Source of the DNA: Streptomyces typhae
GTDB lineage: Bacteria > Actinomycetota > Actinomycetes > Streptomycetales > Streptomycetaceae
NCBI RefSeq assembly: GCF_009755605.1
Contig: NZ_WPNZ01000014.1
Location: forward strand, 62,001 to 126,000
Reading direction: 5' to 3'
DNA: 64,000 bases
The position numbers and the translations under genes are program-made. The notes below the pieces were generated by a model. The model was not told the DNA's origin. It ran no database searches and was given only the letters and a program-made list of their open reading frames with translations. How positions within the stretch are numbered: the stretch's first letter is position 1; each line of letters begins with the position of its first letter. Positions 1 through 8,016 of the stretch are shown one piece after another.

Positions 1-1
1 G

Positions 2-619
2 CTGCTGGTGCAGTACGCGAAGCACGCCGAGGCGACGGTCGTGGGGCTCGCGGGCGGGGAGGCGAAGGTGGCGCGGGTGCGGGCCGGAGGGGCGGACCTG
101 GCGGTGGACTACACCGAGGCGGGGTGGCCGGAGGTGGTGCGTACGTTCCTCAAGGGACTTGAGGGGCCTACAGGGGTCAAGGAGCATGGGGGACCTGAGG
201 GACCTGAGGGACCTGAGGGACCTGAGGGGCCTGAGGGGCTCGGTGCTGGCCAGCAGGTGTCAGCGACGCACGTGCTCGACGGGGTCGGCGGGGCGACGGG
301 CCGGGCCGCCGTTGAGCTGCTGGGGGCAGGCGGCGTCCACGTGACGTTCGGCTGGTCGGCGAAGGAGGGACCCGTGGAACTCGGCGAGGAGGAGCGCGCG
401 GCGCGCGGCATCACGCAGATCAACCCGCTGGGCCCGGCGATGCTGGCGAAGGCGGGCGGCGAGAACCCCATACGGGTCCTGGAACTCGCGGCGCTGCGGG
501 CGTACGCCGGTGGGTACTTCACGCCCACCGTGCAACGCTTCCCGTTGGCCGAGGCGGCGTCCGCGCACCGGGCGCTGGAATCCCGGGGAACCTCCGGGAA
601 GGTGGTCCTGATCCCTTGA
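2..619 (+). CDS. Zinc-type (MDR) dehydrogenase / quinone oxidoreductase, 5' truncated by window edge
   Basis: The frame is open from the first bases, so the N-terminal half lies outside the window. The visible part matches the nucleotide-binding and C-terminal part of medium-chain dehydrogenase/reductases: a VLDGVGGATGRAAVELL stretch after the Rossmann core and a closing segment with ESRGTSGKVVLIP, the usual end of NADPH:quinone reductase-like proteins. An unusual insert of five Gly-Pro-Glu-Gly units, encoded by a 9-nt tandem repeat (191-235), interrupts the domain just before VSATHVLDGVGG. Substrate cannot be inferred. The family is clear; the exact activity is not. Confidence 0.75.
   Translation: MLVQYAKHAEATVVGLAGGEAKVARVRAGGADLAVDYTEAGWPEVVRTFLKGLEGPTGVKEHGGPEGPEGPEGPEGPEGLGAGQQVSATHVLDGVGGATGRAAVELLGAGGVHVTFGWSAKEGPVELGEEERAARGITQINPLGPAMLAKAGGENPIRVLELAALRAYAGGYFTPTVQRFPLAEAASAHRALESRGTSGKVVLIP
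191..235 (+). repeat. 9-nt tandem repeat inside the dehydrogenase gene
   Basis: Five consecutive units of GGACCTGAG (last unit GGGCCTGAG) lie in frame and encode repeated Gly-Pro-Glu. The unit length is a multiple of three, so copy-number changes would keep the reading frame. Confidence 0.9.
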
Positions 620-658
620 GGAGGCAGGCACAGGGCGACACAAGGCGGCACAGGCCGA

Positions 659-734
659 GCAAAGGGCAGGCGCAGGACCGGCGAAGGGCAGGCGCAGGAC
701 CGGCGAAGGGTGGGCGCAGGACGGGCGCAGGACG
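659..734 (+). repeat. 22-nt noncoding tandem repeat
   Basis: About three and a half copies of a 22-nt unit (GCGAAGGGCAGGCGCAGGACCG and variants) fill most of the gap between the dehydrogenase and the Eis-like gene. No gene is seen here. Confidence 0.85.
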
Positions 735-833
735 CCCCAGGGGGGGGCCGAAGGGCGGACCTGGCCGGGAACCGCCGCACGGCATGCAGAAAACCAGATG
801 CCCGTGCGACATAAGCGAACTACCGTCCGTTAT

Positions 834-2240
834 ATGGACTCCGCCCACCCTGCACGCCCCGCACCCCCTGCCGGTTCCGTCACCGTCCGCCCCATCCCCG
901 AAGCCGACATCGACCGCGCTCTCGATCTGGCGTACCTCGTCTTCCACGAGACGCCGGAGGAGGAGAAGCGCAAGCACCACCACGATCTGCTGCGCGACTG
1001 CGATCGTATCGGCGCGTACGACGGGGACGTCCTCGTCGGCCTGTTGGTCGCCCACCCGTTCACCGTCTCCGTGCCCGGCGGCGAACTCCGCTGCCCCGGC
1101 CTGACCTTCGTCTCCGTGGCGCCGACGCACCGGCGCCGCGGGGTGCTCTCCGGGATGATCGCGAAGCTGTACGAGCAGTGCGCGGCGGACGATGTCCCGG
1201 TGGCGGCGTTGTGGGCTTCCGAGGATGTGATCTACGGCCGGTTCGGCTTCGGCACGGCCACGCACGGGAACACGGTCGAGGTCCACACCGAGCGTCCGCT
1301 GGCGCTGCGCATCACTCCGGACGACGGTCTGCTGCGGCTCGTCGACCCGGCGGACGCCCCGGCCCTGATCGGCCCGTACTACGACCGTACGCGGGCCGAG
1401 CGCGGCGGGCGCATCGCCCGTGACCAGGCGTGGTGGAGCGAGGAGTGGCTGGTCACGGAGGACGAGGACGACGACGAGCTGTCGCCGCCACGCATCGTCG
1501 TCCTCGAACCACGGACCGACCGCCCACAGGCCGACGTCCGACACGCCGACACCGCCAACACCCAGCAGGGCATCACCGGCTACGCCGTCTACCGCACCAA
1601 GTCCCGTGACGACGCCCCCGGCCTCGTACGCCTCGACGAGTTGGAGGCCGACACCCCGCAGGCCGCCGCCACCCTGTGGCGCTACCTCGCGGACATCGAC
1701 CTCACGGGCCTGATCCGGGCCTGGGGCCGCCCCCTGGACGACCCGCTGCTCCTGTTCGCCGCGGACCGCGATCAGGTCCGGGTGACAGGACAGTTCCCGG
1801 CGCTGTGGCTGCGGCTCGTCGACGTGGGGGCCGCGCTCCGTGCCCGTTCCTGGGCCGCGCCCGCCGACCTCGTCCTGGAGGTACGGGACGCGCACCTCCC
1901 GGCGAACGACGGCCGCTTCCGCCTGACGGTGCCACGGGCCGCCACGCCCAACACCCCGGCCGGCACATCCGTAGCCCCGGCCGACACAGCCGCAGCCCCT
2001 GTCGGCACAGCCGCAGCCCCGGCGGCCGACCCCGCCACCACGACGTACGAGCGCACCACCGCCCCCGCCGACCTCACCGTCGACGTACGCGACCTCGCCG
2101 CCGCCTATCTGGGCGGCACCACCCGGCTGACCTCGGTGGTCCGGGCGGGCCTGGCCACGGAGCACACCCCGGGCGCGGCGGCGGCCCTGGACGCGGCGCT
2201 GTGGACGGAGCGCCTTCCGCACACGGTGGACGAGTTCTGA
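834..2240 (+). CDS. Eis-like GNAT family N-acetyltransferase
   Basis: The 468-residue product has the layout of the Eis (enhanced intracellular survival) family: an N-terminal GNAT domain with the acetyl-CoA loop around THRRRGVLSGM, a second GNAT-like middle part, and a C-terminal sterol-carrier-like region ending in a C-terminal Phe (VDEF). Eis enzymes acetylate amines, including aminoglycosides, in the cytoplasm. A low-complexity Ala/Pro/Thr insert (roughly residues 375-405) comes from short repeats. ATG 834 is chosen over ATG 798 because a TACCGT element ends 7 nt before it, as in leaderless Streptomyces transcripts, and neither start has a clear ribosome site. Substrate is unknown. Confidence 0.8.
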   Translation: MDSAHPARPAPPAGSVTVRPIPEADIDRALDLAYLVFHETPEEEKRKHHHDLLRDCDRIGAYDGDVLVGLLVAHPFTVSVPGGELRCPGLTFVSVAPTHRRRGVLSGMIAKLYEQCAADDVPVAALWASEDVIYGRFGFGTATHGNTVEVHTERPLALRITPDDGLLRLVDPADAPALIGPYYDRTRAERGGRIARDQAWWSEEWLVTEDEDDDELSPPRIVVLEPRTDRPQADVRHADTANTQQGITGYAVYRTKSRDDAPGLVRLDELEADTPQAAATLWRYLADIDLTGLIRAWGRPLDDPLLLFAADRDQVRVTGQFPALWLRLVDVGAALRARSWAAPADLVLEVRDAHLPANDGRFRLTVPRAATPNTPAGTSVAPADTAAAPVGTAAAPAADPATTTYERTTAPADLTVDVRDLAAAYLGGTTRLTSVVRAGLATEHTPGAAAALDAALWTERLPHTVDEF

Positions 2241-2289
2241 CGGCCGCCCGAACCCGCCACCGCGCGGCCGACGGACGGTCGGCGCGCCC

Positions 2290-2775
2290 TCACGCGCCCG
2301 GCTTCCGTCCGAGCTCCCCCAGCGCACCGTCCGTCAGCCGGTACACCGTCCACCCGTCCTGCGGGCGCGCCCCCAACGCCTCGTAGAACGCGATGGACGG
2401 AGCGTTCCAGTCCAGTACGGACCATTCGAGACGCTCGTATCCCCGCTCGACGCAGATCCGGGCCAGCTCCCGCAGCAGCGCCTTCCCGTGGCCGCCGCCG
2501 CGCGCCTCGGGGCGTACGTACAGGTCCTCCAGATAGATGCCGTGCACGCCGCGCCAGGTGGAGAAGTTCAGGAACCACAGGGCGAAACCGACTGCCCGGC
2601 CCGTCGCGTCGTCCACAGCGATGTGGGCGTACGCGGCGGGCCGCTCGCCGAACAGCGCGTCGTGCAGCTGCTCCTGGGTGGCGCGGGCCTCGTGCGGCTC
2701 CTTCTCGTACTCGGCGAGCTCACGGACCATGGTGTGGATGAGGGGGATGTCATCGGGAGTGGCGCTACGAATCAT
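2290..2775 (-). CDS. GNAT family N-acetyltransferase (diamine acetyltransferase-like)
   Basis: The 161-residue protein is a single GNAT domain. It starts MIRSATPDDIPLIHTMVREL, carries the acetyl-CoA-binding motif RPEARGGGHGKALL near residues 92-105, and a LEWSVLDWNAPSIAFYEALGA segment typical of spermidine/spermine-type or thialysine acetyltransferases. It acts in the cytoplasm on a small amine, which cannot be named from sequence. It is divergent from the following lipoprotein gene, and the two 5' ends may overlap. Confidence 0.85.
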   Translation of the reverse strand: MIRSATPDDIPLIHTMVRELAEYEKEPHEARATQEQLHDALFGERPAAYAHIAVDDATGRAVGFALWFLNFSTWRGVHGIYLEDLYVRPEARGGGHGKALLRELARICVERGYERLEWSVLDWNAPSIAFYEALGARPQDGWTVYRLTDGALGELGRKPGA

Positions 2776-4071
2776 GAGCGCAGCAAGCCACAGGCCGCTG
2801 CGCCCGGTCAACCGCGCCACCGCAGCCCAACCCGTCCCACGACCTCCCGCCCCACCACCTCCCGCCCCACCGCCCCTCGTCCGACCTCCCCTCGCCCCAC
2901 CGCCCCTCGTCCGACCTCCCCTCGCCCCACCACCCCTCGTCCGACCGCTCAACGTCCGACCGCCCCTCGTCCGACCGGCACGCGTCCCACCTCCCCCCGC
3001 CCGACAGTCGCCCGTCTCACCGCCGCCCTGCTCCTCCTGGCCGCACTCGCCACCCCCGGCTGCTCGACGGGAGACACCGCCCCCGACGCCCCTGCGGCGA
3101 ACAGCACCTCCGCCGACCCCACCCCGGACACCCCCGCCGACTCCACCCCGGACAGTTCCACCGCCCCCACCCCGGACGACTCCACCGACCCCGCCTGGTG
3201 GGCCCCCGAGCCAGGAGAGATCACGGACTGGGACTGGCAGATCAGCGAGCCCTACGACCTCTCCGCGCACCGCCAGATGTACGACATCGACCTCTTCGAC
3301 CTGGCGCCGGAGGGCTCCGAGCTCCGTTACGACGACGGCACGGTCATCGACGTACCCGCGGGACCGCTCGCCGGGAGGATCGACGAGTTGCACGCGCGCC
3401 GTCCGCGTCCGGTGGTGATCTGCTATGTCGACACGGGCGCGTACGAGCACTACCGCCCGGACGCGGCCCGCTTCCCCGGTCACGAGGAGCGGCGGGGCGC
3501 GATCCCGAACAGGCCGCACGCCCCGGCGGCGGGTTCCGTGGTCGGCTGGGACACCGGGTGGGAGGGCGAGCGGTGGCTGGACATCCGCAAGGGCTCGCGG
3601 GGCGCGTTCGCGGAGGCGGTGTGGGCGCGGTTCGACCTGGCGGAACGGATGGGCTGCGACGGGGTGGAACCGGACCAGAACAATCCGCGCGGCAACGACC
3701 CGGGCTTCCGGGTACCGCTCGCGGACCAGCTCTCCTGGTACCGCGAGGTCGCGCGGCAGGCACACGCGCGCGGGCTGTCCGTCGGCATGAAGAACGGCCA
3801 CAACGAACCGGGGACGGCCGCGCGGCTGGTGGACTCCTTCGACTGGGCGCTGCCCGAGGAGTGCGTGGAGTTCGACGAGTGCGGTGAGCTGGAACCGTTC
3901 GTCGCGGCGGGCAAGGCGGTGTTCGCCGTCGACTACCGGGGGTCGGTGGGCAGTCCGGCGGCGGCGTGCCGTACGCAGGCGCGGCACGGACTCGACGGCC
4001 TGATCAAGGGCGAGCCGCCAACGGGTTCGTACCGCAGGGCGTGCGGCCAGAAGCCGCCCCGCACCCGCTAG
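2734..4071 (+). CDS. GH114-like (endo-alpha-1,4-polygalactosaminidase family) lipoprotein
   Basis: After a lipobox (LATPGC, Cys near residue 110) and a Thr/Pro/Asp-rich linker, the domain has the TIM-barrel signature of the GH114/TM1410-like family: WDWQISEPYDLS, VICYVDTGAYE, WLDIRKGS, GVEPDQNN and an EECVEFDECGE stretch with likely acidic catalytic residues. Such enzymes cleave galactosamine-rich polysaccharides outside the cell. The start is uncertain. The only in-frame start near the signal peptide is GTG 2734, which places about 80 Pro/Arg/Thr-rich residues, encoded by a 30-nt minisatellite, before the signal sequence and overlaps the divergent GNAT start. ATG 2774 opens the wrong frame. 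A frame slip inside the repeat is possible. Confidence 0.75.
   Translation: MDEGDVIGSGATNHERSKPQAAAPGQPRHRSPTRPTTSRPTTSRPTAPRPTSPRPTAPRPTSPRPTTPRPTAQRPTAPRPTGTRPTSPRPTVARLTAALLLLAALATPGCSTGDTAPDAPAANSTSADPTPDTPADSTPDSSTAPTPDDSTDPAWWAPEPGEITDWDWQISEPYDLSAHRQMYDIDLFDLAPEGSELRYDDGTVIDVPAGPLAGRIDELHARRPRPVVICYVDTGAYEHYRPDAARFPGHEERRGAIPNRPHAPAAGSVVGWDTGWEGERWLDIRKGSRGAFAEAVWARFDLAERMGCDGVEPDQNNPRGNDPGFRVPLADQLSWYREVARQAHARGLSVGMKNGHNEPGTAARLVDSFDWALPEECVEFDECGELEPFVAAGKAVFAVDYRGSVGSPAAACRTQARHGLDGLIKGEPPTGSYRRACGQKPPRTR
2871..2990 (+). repeat. 30-nt minisatellite at the 5' end of the GH114 lipoprotein gene
   Basis: Four 30-nt units lie end to end (2871, 2901, 2931, 2961). The first two are identical and the last two have diverged. 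In the lipoprotein frame they encode Arg-Pro-Thr rich decapeptides. Shorter 15-nt relatives occur just upstream (about 2841-2870). Confidence 0.9.
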
Positions 4072-4104
4072 AAGCCGCACACCCTAGGGACCGCACCCGC
4101 CAGA

Positions 4105-4280
4105 AACCTCCCCGCACCGCCCGAGCATCCGTACCGCGAAGCACGCGGCCCGAAGCAGCCCGCTCCGCCCAAGCATCCGTACCGCGGAACATGCGGCCCG
4201 AAGCCGCCCCTCACCGCCCGAGCATCCGTACCGCGGAACATGCGGCCCGAAGCCGCCCCTCACCGCCCGAGCAACCGCCG
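4105..4280. repeat. 48-49-nt tandem repeat between lipoprotein and APH genes
   Basis: The string AGCATCCGTACCGCG recurs at 4124, 4172 and 4221, with a diverged copy at 4270, giving a 48-49-nt unit. The last copy runs into the 3' end of the APH-like gene and so encodes its C-terminus. Confidence 0.85.
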
Positions 4281-5162
4281 AGCCACCTCCACATGGTCCG
4301 CGGCCGGCGCCCGCCCGTCCTCGATGTCCCACAGGGCGTTCTGCAGCACCCGGCCGAGGGTCCAGGCCTTGGCCCGCTCCCGGTCCAGGCCGAGGATCTC
4401 GGTCATGGCGTCGAACCGCCAGCACACCTCGTCGGCGTCGAAGAGGTTGTCCAGGGCGGGCCACAGGTCGAAGCCGGGGTCGCCGGCGAGGGGTTTGGGA
4501 TCGATGGCGAGCCACGGTTCGCGGTCGGACGCGAGGACGTTGTCGAAGTGCAGGTCCCAGTGGAGCATCCGGTCACCGGGTTCGCCGACGACCTCGCGGA
4601 CGGCGTCGGCGCACCGCGCGATCAGGGCCCGCTCGGCCGGGTCGGTCAGGGCGCGCAGGGCGGCCGGGGTGTCGTCGAGCATCTGCCCGGCGATGTCACC
4701 GAGGGTGCGCATACCGGGTGGGGCGGGCACGGAGGTGAGACGGGCGAGGAGTTCGGCGAGGAGGACGACGGCCTTGCGGGTCTCGTCGCGTCCCGGCTCG
4801 GCGACCGTGGTCATCACCGCGCCGGGCAGCGCGCGTTCGAGGAGCATCGTGCCGGTGGCGTCGTCGTAGTCGAGCAGCCGGACCGCGCCGTCGCCGTTCC
4901 ACACGCGCAGCGCGACGGGCTCGCCCTCCGTCTCCTCGTCGAGGATCTGGAACTTCACCACGGCGGGGCTCCCGTCGCCGCGCTCGACGGGCAGCACCAG
5001 CGCCGCCATGCCGTACATGGAGTCCCCGACGACCTTCAGCTCCCAGCGGTCGACGAACTCGGCGACGCGCGCGGGCAGTGCGGCGATGAACTCGCGGCCC
5101 GGTTCGCCCGCGTACATGTACTGCGACTTGATCAGCTCGTCCGGGATCTGGATGTCGATCAC
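4260..5162 (-). CDS. APH(6)-like aminoglycoside/hydroxyurea resistance kinase
   Basis: The 300-residue protein belongs to the streptomycin 6-kinase / hydroxyurea resistance kinase family. It has the phosphotransferase catalytic loop HWDLHFDNVL near residue 200, followed by the metal-binding IDPKPLAGDPGFDLWP segment. The N-terminal lobe includes VVKFQ, a probable ATP-binding Lys. Members phosphorylate aminoglycosides or related hydroxylated compounds with ATP. GTG 5162 is chosen because a TAGGGT -10-like box (5169-5176 region on the minus strand) ends about 7 nt before it, suggesting a leaderless mRNA, and because family members start with IPDEL-like sequence here. The drug target is not predictable. 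Confidence 0.8.
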   Translation of the reverse strand: MIDIQIPDELIKSQYMYAGEPGREFIAALPARVAEFVDRWELKVVGDSMYGMAALVLPVERGDGSPAVVKFQILDEETEGEPVALRVWNGDGAVRLLDYDDATGTMLLERALPGAVMTTVAEPGRDETRKAVVLLAELLARLTSVPAPPGMRTLGDIAGQMLDDTPAALRALTDPAERALIARCADAVREVVGEPGDRMLHWDLHFDNVLASDREPWLAIDPKPLAGDPGFDLWPALDNLFDADEVCWRFDAMTEILGLDRERAKAWTLGRVLQNALWDIEDGRAPAADHVEVARRLLGR

Positions 5163-5239
5163 GCGGGCGACCCTATCCACGGGCCGCCGCCCGCACCTCC
5201 GATTAATTCCGGCCACGGGGCGGCGGGGCGCGTCCGCCA

Positions 5240-5336
5240 CTCCGTACGTCGTCCGGCCACCGGGCGAGGGGCGACCGGCACCCCGTACGTCGTCCGGCCA
5301 CCGGCCAGGGGCGCATCCGGGGCCCCGTACGTCGTC
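5240..5336. repeat. 41-42-nt tandem repeat, noncoding
   Basis: CCGTACGTCGTC recurs at 5242, 5283 and 5325 with CGGCCACCGG after the first two, giving a 41-42-nt repeat in the gap between the APH-like and DsbA-like genes. Confidence 0.85.
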
Positions 5337-5364
5337 CCCTCCCCCTCCCCGGAACGGTCGAGGC

Positions 5365-6267
5365 CTAGGAGATCTCCGCCTCGTCGAGCACCTTCCCGAA
5401 CGACGTCTCGCTGTACAGCGAGTCGCTCGGCGCCTTCTTGCCGTCGACGACGACGGTCGGCGTCCCGGAGATGCCGTCGGAGGTGAAGGCGTCCATGGCG
5501 GTGCGGACCCAGCTCTTGTACCTGTTGCCGTTGACCGCGTCCAGGAACGCGGTCTCGCGCAGACCGACCGTGTCGGCGATCTTCAGCAGGAAGGCGGGCG
5601 TGAACGCGTCCTCGCTCTCCTCCGGCTGGTTGGTGAAGACGGCGGAGTGGAAGGCCGCGAACTTGCCCGTGCCGACGGCGGCACGCAGGGCGTTCGCGGC
5701 GTTCGCCGAGCCGCTGCCGCCGAAGTTCCGGTCGAGGAACGAGGCGATCGTGTACTCGACCTTCACGTTCCCCGCGGCCAGCGGCCGCACGAGGGCCTGT
5801 GCGCCGCCCTCCTCGAACTTCTTGCAGAAGGGGCAGCGCGGGTCCTCGTACACCTTGACGGTGTGCTTCGCCCCCGCCTTGCCGAGCGTGATCACGCCGC
5901 CCCGCACCGACGCGGGCACCCCGGCGAGCAGGCCCACGGAGGCGGGCGGAGCCTTCGCTTCCGGTACGTCGGCGGGGTCCTGGGAGGGCGAAGGAGCCCC
6001 GGAACCGTCCGAGGAGCCGGAGGAACCCGAGGAGCCCGAAGACTCCCCCGGAGCGGCCCCGTCCACCGACGCCGACCCCTTCGGCAACCCCGTCCAGTCC
6101 TTGCCGTCGTCGCCGCCCCCACCGCACCCGGCCACCAGCGCTCCGAGCAGCACGACGGCCGCCGAGGCCGCGCCGCCCCGCCCGGTCCTGCTCACGGATA
6201 CAGACCTGCGTACGGACCTGCGTACGGACCTACCTACAGACCTGCGTACGGACCTGCGTACGACCAT
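5365..6267 (-). CDS. DsbA-family thioredoxin-like lipoprotein
   Basis: The 300-residue product has a lipoprotein signal (LLGALVAGC, lipid Cys near residue 48), a Ser/Gly/Pro-rich linker, and a DsbA-like thioredoxin domain with CPFC at about residues 145-148 and the cis-Pro region GISGTPTVVVDGK near the C-terminus. It probably acts as a membrane-anchored extracytoplasmic thiol-disulfide oxidoreductase. ATG 6267 is preferred over GTG 6195 because a good GGAGG ribosome site lies 7 nt upstream. This start includes an odd n-region of repeated Arg-Arg-Ser-Val encoded by a 12-nt tandem repeat (6203-6262). Confidence 0.85.
   Translation of the reverse strand: MVVRRSVRRSVGRSVRRSVRRSVSVSRTGRGGAASAAVVLLGALVAGCGGGGDDGKDWTGLPKGSASVDGAAPGESSGSSGSSGSSDGSGAPSPSQDPADVPEAKAPPASVGLLAGVPASVRGGVITLGKAGAKHTVKVYEDPRCPFCKKFEEGGAQALVRPLAAGNVKVEYTIASFLDRNFGGSGSANAANALRAAVGTGKFAAFHSAVFTNQPEESEDAFTPAFLLKIADTVGLRETAFLDAVNGNRYKSWVRTAMDAFTSDGISGTPTVVVDGKKAPSDSLYSETSFGKVLDEAEIS
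6203..6262 (-). repeat. 12-nt tandem repeat encoding the basic signal-peptide n-region
   Basis: Five 12-nt units (GACCTGCGTACG, the third diverged) lie in the 5' end of the DsbA-like gene. On the minus strand they encode Val-Arg-Arg-Ser repeats, giving a strongly positive N-terminus before the hydrophobic signal core. Confidence 0.9.
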
Positions 6268-6430
6268 GAACCGTCCTCCACACTTCCCGTCCCCCACCCG
6301 GCTTTCCGCCGCGTACAGCTCAAAGTAACGTCCGGCCCCATGAGCACAGGAAGCGGTGGGGGCACTCTCATCGGCGGCCGCTCGGGCCGCGGCGCCTGAA
6401 GCCCCGCGCACGGCCCCGGGCGACGGCGGC

Positions 6431-7267
6431 CTACCCGGCCGGAAGGGCCGGAAGCAGCCCCATCTCCAGGTCCACGACAACCCCGTAATGGTCGCTCGCC
6501 CACACCCCGTCGACGGGCTTGTCGAAGGCGGTCCCGGCGCCGCGCACCCGCGCGAAGGCCGTCGGGTGGGCGTGCGGGGAGCCGACGAAGACGTAGTCGA
6601 TCCGGCGCCGGTGGCCGGGTTGGCGTACGAGCCGCTCGATGTCCTCGGCCGCGTTCGGGTTGTCGGCGGACCAGGTGTGCCCCGGCCCCTCGCCCGCGAT
6701 CTCCCACGCGTCGTGGAAGTGCGTGCTGCGCCCCGACAGGGACTGCCTGCCGGTCAGATAGCGGATGCCGGCCGTGTCGGGGTCCGCGTTGAAGTCCCCG
6801 GCCATGATCGTGGGCAGGGCCGTCCGGTGCCGGGCGTCGAGGTCGCTCAGGGCGAGCACCTGCCGCTCCCGCTGTGCCTCCGCGTCGAGCCTGAACGATG
6901 TCGTGGGCGCGACGAACAGCACGTCGCCGAGGTCCGGCAGCGGCACGTGCACCGCCAGCGTGAGCCATGGGAGGTCGGGCGCGTCGACGCCCCGCTGGTC
7001 GAGGGCCTCGGCTACGCGGTGCGGCCACCGGGTCGCGACGGCCGTCCCGCCGTACCGGTCCTCGTACGGCGGCTGGGTCGCCGCCGTCTGCGCCTGGTGG
7101 GTGCCGTGCAGTCCGGTGCCGTCGAGCAGTTCGGGAAGCTGGTCGGGCAGGACTTCCTGGAGGGCGACGAGGTCGGGCTCGTACTGCCGCAGCCCTTCGT
7201 TGATCACCGCGGTCCGCGCGGCGGCGTCGCCGCGGCTGTTCCACACGTTCAGGGTCAGGACGCGCAC
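6431..7267 (-). CDS. Endonuclease/exonuclease/phosphatase (EEP) superfamily protein
   Basis: The 278-residue protein shows the EEP core: LTLNVWN at the N-terminus, ALQEVLPDQ with the metal-binding Glu near residue 38, AGDFNADPDT, RRIDYVFVG and the closing SDHYGVVVD with the catalytic Asp-His. The family hydrolyses phosphodiesters or phosphomonoesters (DNA, sphingomyelin, inositol phosphates); the substrate is unknown. GTG 7267 overlaps the 3' end of the upstream YceI gene by 13 bp, so the two are probably co-translated. Confidence 0.85.
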   Translation of the reverse strand: MRVLTLNVWNSRGDAAARTAVINEGLRQYEPDLVALQEVLPDQLPELLDGTGLHGTHQAQTAATQPPYEDRYGGTAVATRWPHRVAEALDQRGVDAPDLPWLTLAVHVPLPDLGDVLFVAPTTSFRLDAEAQRERQVLALSDLDARHRTALPTIMAGDFNADPDTAGIRYLTGRQSLSGRSTHFHDAWEIAGEGPGHTWSADNPNAAEDIERLVRQPGHRRRIDYVFVGSPHAHPTAFARVRGAGTAFDKPVDGVWASDHYGVVVDLEMGLLPALPAG

Positions 7268-7812
7268 GTGGCCCCCCGGATGGCGGTGACGTCGAACTCA
7301 AGGAGCACCTTCGAGGCGATCATGAGCGTGGTCGCGGCGTTCCAGTCCACGCCCCAGTCCTTGCGGTGGACGGTGACACCGCCCCTGAAGTCGACCCGCA
7401 GCCCGCCGTGCGCGTCGCTCTCGCTGCCGGTCAGCACGGCGTCCAGGGTGACCTGCCGGTTCACCTCGCGTACGGAGAGATCACCGGTGACTTTGTAGTG
7501 GGCGTCGTCGACCTGCGCCACCTCCGTCGAGGTGAAGCCGAGCGTGGGGTGCGCGTCCGTGTCGAGGAACTTGCCGCGCAGCAGTGCGTCGCGCTGCCGG
7601 TTGCCCGTCCGGATGCTCGCGGCCTGGACCGTGAGCCACACGTGGGACGCCGACGGCTGGTCGCCGTCCAGGTGGGCGCCGCCCGTGAACGCGTCGAACT
7701 GCCCGCGCACCCTGGTGGACAGGGTGTGCCGGGCGACGAACGCGATCCGGGTACGGGCGGTGTCGAAGACGTAGTCGCCGGTCAGCTCGCTGAGTCTGGA
7801 GGCGGTGGACAT
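7255..7812 (-). CDS. YceI family protein
   Basis: The 185-residue protein is a YceI-like lipocalin-fold protein: DYVFDTARTRIAFVARH near the start, the SHVWLTVQAASI strand, DTDAHPTLGFTST and a VTGDLSVREVNRQVTLDA segment. YceI proteins bind isoprenoid or amide-like lipids. Here no signal peptide is seen, so it is likely cytoplasmic. ATG 7812 is preceded on the minus strand by GGAG. It is first of a two-gene unit with the EEP gene. Confidence 0.88.
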   Translation of the reverse strand: MSTASRLSELTGDYVFDTARTRIAFVARHTLSTRVRGQFDAFTGGAHLDGDQPSASHVWLTVQAASIRTGNRQRDALLRGKFLDTDAHPTLGFTSTEVAQVDDAHYKVTGDLSVREVNRQVTLDAVLTGSESDAHGGLRVDFRGGVTVHRKDWGVDWNAATTLMIASKVLLEFDVTAIRGATCAS

Positions 7813-7848
7813 GGGGGTCACTCCTGGAGGGACGCGTGCAGACGAGAG

Positions 7849-7938
7849 CGGAGAGGGACAGAGAGGGATAGAGAGGGACAGGGGGCAAAGGGGGGCCAGA
7901 GGGGGGCCCGGGGGGGGCAAAGGGAGGCCCGAGGGGGG
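7849..7938 (+). repeat. Polypurine tract
   Basis: A run of GAGAGGGACA/GATA-like repeats followed by G-rich purine clusters makes the plus strand almost entirely purine for about 90 nt upstream of yceI. Nothing coding is supported. The rest of 7813-8016 holds no gene. Confidence 0.7.
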
Positions 7939-8016
7939 CGCGGAACTCCGTCGGGTGCCCGGGGCGGGCGGGCGGCCGCGGCACGCGGTCCCGCCCGCCC
8001 CGGGCCGGGGGGCCGG

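Noticed and set aside
519..2327. 602-aa minus-strand open frame opposite the Eis-like gene
   Set aside because: Arg/Gly/Val-rich composition without motifs; it is the mirror of a high-GC gene with third-position G/C.
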